64,000 nucleotides of DNA, taken from NCBI GenBank assembly GCA_963931925.1, contig OZ007567.1:89260998-89324997 (forward strand), given 5' to 3'. The notes under the pieces were generated by a model that was not told the DNA's origin, did no database searches, and worked only from the letters and a program-made list of their open reading frames with translations. The position numbers were made by a program, and so were the translations under genes. Positions 56,177 through 64,000 of the stretch are shown here, piece after piece (the stretch's first letter is position 1; every line of letters begins with the position of its first letter). Source of the stretch: Onchidella celtica (lineage: Eukaryota; Mollusca; Gastropoda; Systellommatophora; Onchidiidae).

Positions 56177-58260
56177 CAGTGCAGTGTTTCTCAAGGTGAG
56201 GGGTCGCAATATTTAGTTGGGGCGTGGGACTTCAGAATAGGGCGTAGGGATTTTTCATAGAAATCTTGATTTCATCGTGTTTTTGAACTTAAGTGCGTAG
56301 ATCTATACACTGTTAAATTCTTAGTTTATGTCGTGTTTTTGGTGTGTTATTGCTTCACATGGACATGCAACATCATAATAGACTTGACACATTCTTCCTG
56401 TTATCAAGAGAGGAAGATTTATTATAGTTGCCAGGTTTTACATTACCACAAAGCCGAAGTTCATCACTACATCCCTTTTCACTTTTGTTTCAAAAGAATT
56501 AAAACGACAGTTGATCGAAATTAATCTTAAGATATGTGGATGACGTAATTCGTCATGGCATGGTATTTGTGCTTGAAGTATAAAGCAGAAGTTTAGTATC
56601 TTTACTTTATTATTTGGAATTATAATTGGCGTTGATGTTATTAATATAACATGGTATTACTCATAGTTTGGTAGAAAGTTATTTAGCCGCAGTATCCTAT
56701 GTGTGCTATTTTTAGAAAGGTATGGTACTGGTATTTAGACTAATTTGTAGTAAAACAAATTGCAATTAGCAATAAACTAAACACTTAACATTAACTATAT
56801 TAACATGGAAAAATAAAAATTAACTAAATGTTCTTGTGGGCATCACTTGTCCTCTTGTTCAAGTGTCCTCGGTTACTTCATCAATGTTTGTCAATGTCAT
56901 TAATTCTAATATAAAATAACTAGTCTATTTAATGGTTAGATCTACTTGATACTATAATTATTGTTCTCAAGTTGTAGTGATTATCAATTCCTCAAATAAA
57001 AATAATTAGAATCATCCAGGAATTGAAGAAAATAAAAATAGAAATGATGGATAGCTCTAGTAGCTTTATCTTTAGTGTTCTACAGCATGCGTGTGTGCAT
57101 TTGTTAGTGGTCGCTGCTGTTGATCTCACGAATGTGTCTTCTGTTTCTCCGAAGGTTAGTACCGTCATCTCTTTGAACTGTGTAACTTCGTGGTTGTTGC
57201 AAGGGTTGTACCACTGTTGCTTTTGACCAATGGTGTGTGTCTGGTTCAAGCACAGTGACTTTTTGACCTGCATAAAGTGGGGGTAGGGCTGATGCTATTT
57301 TGTCGTGATACAGTTTTTGTGTTTCTTGTCTTTTAGATAGTTCAGTGTAAGTTTGTTCTCTTTGATTGGATTGATAGAAAATTTTGGATGATAATGTGTC
57401 TTTTACCTTTCTATCAAACATGATTTCTGAAGGACTGTTGATTTTGTTGTTGATTGGGGTCGTTCTGAGTCTTAGAATTGCAAGGTGAATGTCTTCATTG
57501 CATTCTAAGGCTTTTTTCATTGTCTTTTTCACTGTTTTAATCTGTCTTTCAATAAACCCATTTGACTGTGGGTATCTTGGTGACGATGTTGTATGGCGTA
57601 TGTTCCAGTTATCAGTGAAGTTTTTGAATGCACTTCCGGTAAAATGAGGTCCATTGTCCGATCTGAAATCATCCGGAATGCCGAAGATGGCGAAGTATTT
57701 TTTGCAAATGTCTGCAACAATTTTAGATGGACATGGTGTTGGGAGTTCTTCGATGATGGGAAACTTTGAATAGTAGTCTGCTATAATGAGGTAGTCTTTG
57801 CTGTGAAGTGTGAAAATGTCCGCAGCTACAGTTTTCCATGGTCTCGATGGTATTTCTGTCTGCATAAGTCTCGTGTTTTTGCGCATCTGCGAATTTTTGG
57901 CATGCCGCACAGTTTTTACAAGTCTTTTCTATGTTTTACATTATCACAAAGCCAAAGTTCATCACTACAGTGTTGATGGTTCCTTCGAAATCAAGTTGAA
58001 ATAAATTGTTAATTAACACTTCTCTTGAATGTGCACGTAACGACGATATAAATATTTTCAAAATCCTTTCATAATATGCTATACTAACTTTGTCCGATCA
58101 TGATGGGGCACATTTTTTTTTTTTGTTTGTTGGAAATTTGAAGTCTTTTTGCAAATATGATACTTTTAAATTTATCCGATCAAGATGGCGCCCACTTTGG
58201 GGAGGGAGGCGGGGGATTGAAATGGGACGTTGAACAAGAAAGGTTGAAAAACACCTACTG
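56177..58260 (-). mobile_element. hAT-like element holding a gypsy integrase fragment
   Basis: The ends are CAGTGCAGTGTTTCTCAAGG and the complement of CAGTAGGTGTTTTTCAACC. The flanks are CCCTAGGC (56169-56176) and CCGTAGGC (58261-58268), a 7-of-8 target duplication as expected for hAT. No hAT transposase is readable. The interior holds a gypsy integrase fragment bordered by 36-bp direct repeats at 56435-56470 and 57933-57968 (two mismatches). Confidence 0.72.
57104..57910 (-). pseudogene. Gypsy integrase core and C-terminal fragment
   Basis: 268 open codons with RPWKTVAADIFTLHSKDYLI, FRSDNGPHFTGSAFK and QSNGFIERQIKTVKK (D, D and E of the integrase core), then a chromo-like/basic tail (GQKVTVLEPDTHHW and RRNRRHIREI). 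It lacks the HHCC zinc domain, RT and protease. The sequence differs from the element at 46414-49836, so it comes from another gypsy family. The open frame suggests a fairly young or conserved fragment. Confidence 0.85.
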
Positions 58261-61200
58261 CCGTAGGCCCTATAATTATTATGTTTTCAAAAGGGAAGCG
58301 CAAATCCGTACAACGCACACAATTCGATGACGTAGAACACCGGAATACTTATTACTGACCTTGTTAATTTGCATAGTTTTTAAAAATATAATCGGCTTCG
58401 TAGCAAAACAATCCGACTTCTGCTCTGAGATTGCGTGATCTGCGCTATACTTGAGTGTACGTCGATCACCAATGGCTACCCCAACCCCTTTTCGCCTGAT
58501 TAGTCAATCTGACTACCGCCCATTGATACAAACTGGCTAGACCCTCACGCCCCAGGTCCATCTGACTAGTCCATGTGTTGTCACTTTAAATTCGTTTCAG
58601 CAAACCTTCACCAGTCGCGCTTTTGGTAAACATGTTGTACGGATATGCACTGTCCATATCTATGCAACATGTTGTACGGATACACTGCCTTTCAAAAGTA
58701 ATGTGAGTATCGCAGAATCATAAAGGGGCGCTACACACGACACGAATACAACCAAAAATTCGAACGCGTCATGTGATCAAAAGCATTATAAATATTATAT
58801 CGTCTCTCGATCAATTACCGAGGCAATAATGGTTGTATACTAATGCCTATAGATCATCATATAAAAGAAGTAATCTCTCAAATTCCACTTTAAAACAATA
58901 TTCTTTTAAATGTTATCCTGTTTTATGCAGCTGTCTAATCCAGAGTATATAGAGGGAAAACCTGTTTATTGTTTCCTGAAAATCAATTCCACAATGATTT
59001 ATTATATTACCAAAGAGTTTTTATAACCTCTTTGTACATTACAAGTATGTAAGTCATATTCCTGAAATACTTAAGGGTGTCTACAGTGAGCCAACGCTTA
59101 TCATCGAACGATTCGAAGCACAAAATGCTTATGGCGGATTTCAGAATCAACCGTCCAAAAAAAAAACAACAACAAAAAAAACAAACACGCAAAACAACAA
59201 CCACCCACACGATTAATTAAGTTTAATAATAAACTATTATGGAAGAACTGAATTTGAAGCGATTGGTTCTTACCGTGCCTACATCCACCTGGGTTCCAAA
59301 ACATATGTTATGCATTAAGATCAGCGAGTATACTCTGATTTTTGTGCAAAACTCATGGACCCAGGTGTTATTAAAGTGAATCAGTTTTAAAGAGCTGAAG
59401 TTTTCACAGACGTACCATATGGAGCAAAACAGATTATGATCAATACCTCAGGTTTAGCTTTAACTTTCTGTGACTCAGGCTTGAAATATGCAAATGTTTG
59501 CGAAAAAGGATGTAATCTTAATACCAAATGTTTGCAAATAAAATGAAAATCGTATTCACAGATGTACAATGTATTAATGTGGTGTATGTGTAAATGATGT
59601 TTTGTGTAACCTCACAAATGTGTATACACAAAACAGCAGCAGCTTCCTTTTCTGCTAGCCTGCCAGATCCGCCGATATTCTACCCATGATCTCTTTCTTT
59701 TCTTAAGTACAGAAGTGGCAGTGAATTTTTCAATTGACCACTCTCGGTGAAACGTAAGTGCATTTTTTTCTCGGGAGAAAAGACCAGCTTGTTTTGGTAG
59801 GTTTCGCCCCAACGTGTGTTTCTTAACATACAGGCCTACATGTAGGATTTGGCTACCCAGAATTGCAACAGTAAGAAGGAGATGTTCTATCTCTGAATAG
59901 TTTGTGCTAAAGATGTTGTTATGCTACTGTGTTTTTGTTGTCGTTGTTGTTGCTTTACGTAGTATGGAGATTTGTCAGGGGTGATGTCATGAAATCCAGT
60001 GGCAGCAGATCTCTTTAGAAACGTGCGTAATGCGTTCCATGGAAAGCAGTAGATGAGTGAACCATGAGCCATATAGGTGCTACACTGGCACTGAATGAAA
60101 TGGATGTGGTGATGGTATCCGCCTTATTGACATGTTCTTTGATTAAGAATGTTTTCCACTTGTCTCTTTGTAGATTACAATTGGCAGTTCCTTGCTAAAG
60201 TTCGTTCAAACTGCCAGTAGTGCCAGATTCTTGTATTGCTTTCAATATCGGTATCAGAGTATCCGTTTGGCCATTAAATTTTTGTTTGTTTGTTTGTTGA
60301 GAATAACGTCGATGGAATTGATCTAATGGGAATTAATGCCAAACATTTAAAAAAAAAAGGAAAATCAGGCATCAAGCTTTCAGCTGCTGAATGTGTTGAT
60401 ATGTATGCTTCATTCATTAGTTCATTCACTTATAATGTTAAAGTAAAACTACGAAAAGTACCAACGTTAAACAATAGCTGATTAAGCGAGTAATTGAGAT
60501 TGACCGCCCTTGGTTTTTATCTTGTACGCTGACTACTAGTGTCGATTAAAGTTCTCCTGAAAGTTATTTTGAGTGCTGTTATTTCATCACAAGATGTGTT
60601 AGTCACTTGACAACAGAATGTGTATGTATTCACACACAACCCATGAAAGAAAGACAGACAGTCAAAAATCACTAAACCAAGAAACCCATCACAGATGTTT
60701 GCGAATAAGCATTTCGACCAAGGCCACCCCCTCAATTATTGTTCAAACTGGTAATCCACTAGAATCTGACGTAATTCAAATCTAGACGTGATATACTACA
60801 GAAATTCAGTGAAGATCATATTATTATCAATCAGTACTGGTATATTTCAGGACTAGTCAATGCTTGGCACCAGTTACTGACCAAACTGTTAAAGGTATAA
60901 GCTTCAGAATTTTTGTTACGGTTAGTCCTGCATATTTTTAACATGTTAGCCTATTACATGTAGAAGAAACATTTGAAGTTTGAGGCCGACAAGTATTTTA
61001 TCGTGACTGCTGCTGCTTATCTGAAAATGCCTTTTTTTAAAGTCATTATTTACTCAATCAAAATCTCCAAATCATGGGGGCTCTCTCCACTTATTATGTC
61101 CACGTCCCCAGTGTCACTAATCTTTTCAACACCTTAATATACCATGTACAATGCCATTGACACAAGATGGATATATGGAACTGCATGAAAATGTGTAACA

Positions 61201-61860
61201 TTTATATAATGGAAGAGAATAAACCCCAAAAAATTGTTTCATAGCTCATTATCAGATTTATGACTTGCACTCCAGGCAGGTGCACATGAAACAGGCTCAC
61301 TGAAAGCAAACATACTTTCGTTGCAATTAAAGAGATTTAAAAGCAGTGTACTACGGCACTAAAAGCAATGTTTATTTCACACTAGATGCACATTAATTTA
61401 TTTCTGTTGGTTTATACATGACAAAACACATGAAAGTTAAGCATTTTTCCAGGCCTTTGACTGTTCACGTTCTAAATCTAGTCTTATCCAAAATTGGAAA
61501 ATAGCCTACATGCGAGGATACAACAAAATTAAATCTACTAAGGCATGAGTCATGATAAATTTCTATGGGATCATTAGGCCTAGTAACAGACAGATATAAA
61601 CATAAAAAAATACAAAAACAAAGACCAAAAAATGATCTTGCAATTCCAAAAGAATGTTGTGACAAATTAGAATCAGAAATTGAAAAATTCTTTTGTTTTT
61701 TCACACATTTTGGCTTCTACTACTTCTAGTATTAGCATTGGCAGGTTTTGTTATCGACCATTGTATTGTGTGTCTAGAAGTAGTTACCATGCAGAGGCCA
61801 TTGGTTAATTTGGTTTTATCAAGCATTCACCAATGACTGCGGCTATTACTCTCTTTCCCC
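58261..61860. other. Non-coding stretch, no gene recognised
   Basis: Scattered short frames only (e.g. 60290-60481, with a Lys-rich start and no domain). Includes A-rich runs at 59158-59180. No element ends were identified. Confidence 0.5.
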
Positions 61861-62170
61861 AGCCTGTATATTATAATGTTGAGGAAAAAGAAGTTTTAAC
61901 AAAAAAAAATATCAACTATATACACTGTAAATAACATAATGTTCAGGAAACAGGTTTGAAAACAAAACACAAATAAAACCAACAACTAATTCCAATATAG
62001 TCATAATGATGAGGGAAACAAGTTTGAACAAAAAAAACAAACAAAAAAAATCAATTATATCTCAATAACACAATGTTGAGGAAGCAGGTTTGAAGGAACA
62101 AAAACAAAAACAACTAATTCCAATACAGTCATAATGAGGGAAACAAGCTTGAAAAAAAAACAAGAACAAA
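61860..62170. repeat. Degenerate tandem repeat, A-rich
   Basis: Units containing AATGTTGAGGAA(A)CAGGTTTGAA and CAACTAATTCCAATA(T/C)AG followed by TCATAATGA recur about every 60-130 bp, three or more times, separated by poly-A-like spacers. Confidence 0.7.
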
Positions 62171-62905
62171 CTAACCACAGTTAACCACTCACTGGAAATT
62201 ATAAGTTCATGAAGCTTTTAAATGTCTGACTTGGTGCTGGTGGTCGCATCAGGAAAATTTACTCACTCAAAATAAAGTCAATATTGCATTATTGGAAAAC
62301 ATAAACAGTTCACCCCTTTCCACACCAATACAATGGATGTGAATTTTGTTCTGTTTTTCTTTGTCCCTGATGCTCTCAATACTATTTGTGTTAAACACTC
62401 AAGAAAAAGAATATACTCCTTTTGTGCCACTGTCAGTTCTAAAAGTTGACTATGTGGCAAGAAAATAAGGTTCAAAATCACTCTGTGTAAATTATGATTA
62501 CTGAATTTGATGATGAAGTCATATAGAAGACAAATGAGACTGAGTGAGATGTAGCAAGTGATGGATGAAAGAAAAAAGATAATCTCATCAAATACGCATG
62601 TGTTGATGGTAATAATCTATAATTTTTTTATTTTTTTTTAATTCGCATTGCAGCACTTGTCCCTACTCCCTGCATATGTAGCAAGTGTATGAAAATCAAA
62701 TGTTACATATGCTCATGGGTGACTGCAACGCCTTGGCATAAAATTCACCTAATCAATAGAAACTGTTGAAGGCTCAGTCTAATTTAACCTTTATGGCATG
62801 CATTAATTGACAAAGTTTCGGCAGAATCATTAAAGTGTAATTTATGAGAACGAATTCAGATATCTGCTGCAGAAGTTTTACCCATCTAATTATTGCATTA
62901 GGATA

Positions 62906-63941
62906 TTAACCCTCCAAGTGTCGCCGGCCGATTAAAACGGCCATAGGTCCTGTTCTGTGGTGCTACAGCCGATCATATCGGCTGATTTATAAATAGCCGA
63001 TAAAGACATATATAAATATTATAAAGACAATAAGACCTCTTTATTTCTTTTTGCGGTGCTGGCGGAGGGGGTGTGCGGACACAAAGGATGACCCTTGGCT
63101 TCAGTAACGGGAGTGTGGAGTGCTTTGCATTGGCGTACGGCAGTAAAAGTATAGAGTACTACAGACTGAGTAATTTTTTCCCCCACAAAACATTCGTGCG
63201 CGGTTGATACTAGGCCTTGACCTACATCTCTCGGTTAACTGCCGAACTGTGTGTATATTGGTATCATCGCTTCTTCTAAAGAAACAGTCAGCTCGAGGTT
63301 AAAAAAAAAAAGGAAAGCACTGCGTATTTGATAGCTACAGCATTTCTCCGATGTCGGCAAATCTTTACCACACAACTGCTCCACACAACAATGATATTGG
63401 AGGAACGGGTGACAGTATGCCGATAACTGAAAGGAAAAGGGACATAACTGCGTTATTTATTGGATACTTTTCCCAAAATAATGGTAGACCTGATGAAGGT
63501 GAGGTAGATAAGTTCGGCTGGGCAGCTGTTTATGATGAAAGCACTAGAACCAGACATGATATAATTTTCATCCAGAGTGTACAAAACTATACAATTTCTG
63601 GCAGGAAATTGAATTGACTAATTGTTTTAGCAGCAGTGAAACAATTAGAGCAGCACAAGTGTCCTTCATTGTTACAAAAAGTGAGTACTACTGGTATGTC
63701 AAAATGATAAAGGTTGTTTCAGACAAGGTCAAGGTCACTACACTTTATTACACTTTACGATGTTATAAAAAAAAATGTTTCTTCCTTTAGTCCTTTCATT
63801 TTCCTGCCAGAAAATGTATAGTTTTATAGCATTTGATTGAATATATTGTGTACAATATATAATCTTTTTTCAAACCTTATATTAAAACCTTAAATATCCT
63901 CTGACACCACATAAGAATATGCCTGTCACTTGGAGAGTTAA
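62906..63941 (+). mobile_element. Piggybac-like element with CCCTCCAAGTG ends
   Basis: TTAACCCTCCAAGTGTCGCC at the left and the complement of TTAACTCTCCAAGTGACAGG at the right, with TTAA at both edges. It is about 1.03 kb. An internal inverted pair (AAAACTATACAATTTCTGGC near 63581 and its complement near 63805) and hairpin-forming GCCGATCATATCGGC near the left end are present. It contains an 88-codon frame but no transposase core. Confidence 0.82.
63351..63617 (+). CDS. Small open frame inside the piggyBac-like element
   Basis: 88 codons from ATG, hydrophilic, with SMPITERKRDITALFIGYF and DKFGWAAVYDEST. No transposase DDD motifs and no known domain. It could be a leftover of a transposase N-terminus or chance. 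No splice signals were examined beyond the stop. Confidence 0.25.
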   Translation: MSANLYHTTAPHNNDIGGTGDSMPITERKRDITALFIGYFSQNNGRPDEGEVDKFGWAAVYDESTRTRHDIIFIQSVQNYTISGRKLN

Positions 63942-64000
63942 AAATGACAAGCTAGGTTTTGTCAAATCATGAATCTGTTTGCTGATGCAGGCTTGTAACT

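Noticed and set aside
60290..60481. 63-codon Lys-rich frame
   Set aside because: No domain, no neighbours and no splice signals; length is compatible with chance.
1..64000. tRNA or rRNA genes
   Set aside because: No cloverleaf with A/B boxes or conserved rRNA blocks was recognised by eye; a tRNA scan would be needed to exclude them.

Overview
The window is animal nuclear DNA: spliced genes with GT-AG introns, long AT-rich introns and dense, mixed transposons. The macro/Deltex gene and the transposon mix (gypsy, APE-type LINEs, P/THAP, pogo, piggyBac-like and hAT elements) suggest a marine invertebrate, plausibly a lophotrochozoan such as a mollusc. The taxon is inference; no rRNA, tRNA or organellar marker was seen.

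One host gene dominates. I assembled it by hand from nine minus-strand exons between 40828 and 6322 (about 34.5 kb, 1,436 codons without the missing 5' end). Every junction is GT-AG and every reading phase matches. The product has a long acidic N-terminal part, a KH-like segment, an ADP-ribose-binding macro domain, a Ser/Gly/Arg-rich linker built from small phase-1 exons, a compact RING and a Deltex C-terminal (DTC) domain. In vertebrates macro domains and RING-DTC occur on separate partners (PARP9 and DTX3L); here they are on one chain. A role in ADP-ribose-linked ubiquitin signalling, DNA damage or antiviral immunity is inferred from those families.

Layout from left to right. 1-3113: no gene seen. 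3114-6102: a pogo-like MITE, then an internally deleted P/THAP-type transposon that keeps its THAP finger and C-terminus. 6322-40828: the macro/RING/DTC gene, whose introns hold piggyBac-like elements, a SINE-like repeat, tandem repeats, a decayed LINE (about 11.06-14.87 kb), pogo-like MITEs, a second LINE fragment (28.74-29.53 kb) and a hAT MITE with a perfect 8-bp target duplication. 43.8-54.9 kb: a five-level nest of transposons just upstream of the known part of the gene (piggyBac-like A, then piggyBac-like B, then a TAA-flanked element carrying a P-type transposase, then a pogo-like element, then a young gypsy retrotransposon with identical LTRs). 55.3-58.3 kb: a LINE tail, then a hAT-like element holding a gypsy integrase fragment. 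58.3-62.9 kb: little recognisable. 62906-63941: a TTAA-flanked piggyBac-like element.

The macro/RING/DTC gene is the only convincing host gene. Other long reading frames belong to transposons or come from skewed composition. The gypsy pol and the P-type transposase are the most intact mobile-element proteins, but the first lacks most of gag and the second lacks its THAP exon and has a late frame break.
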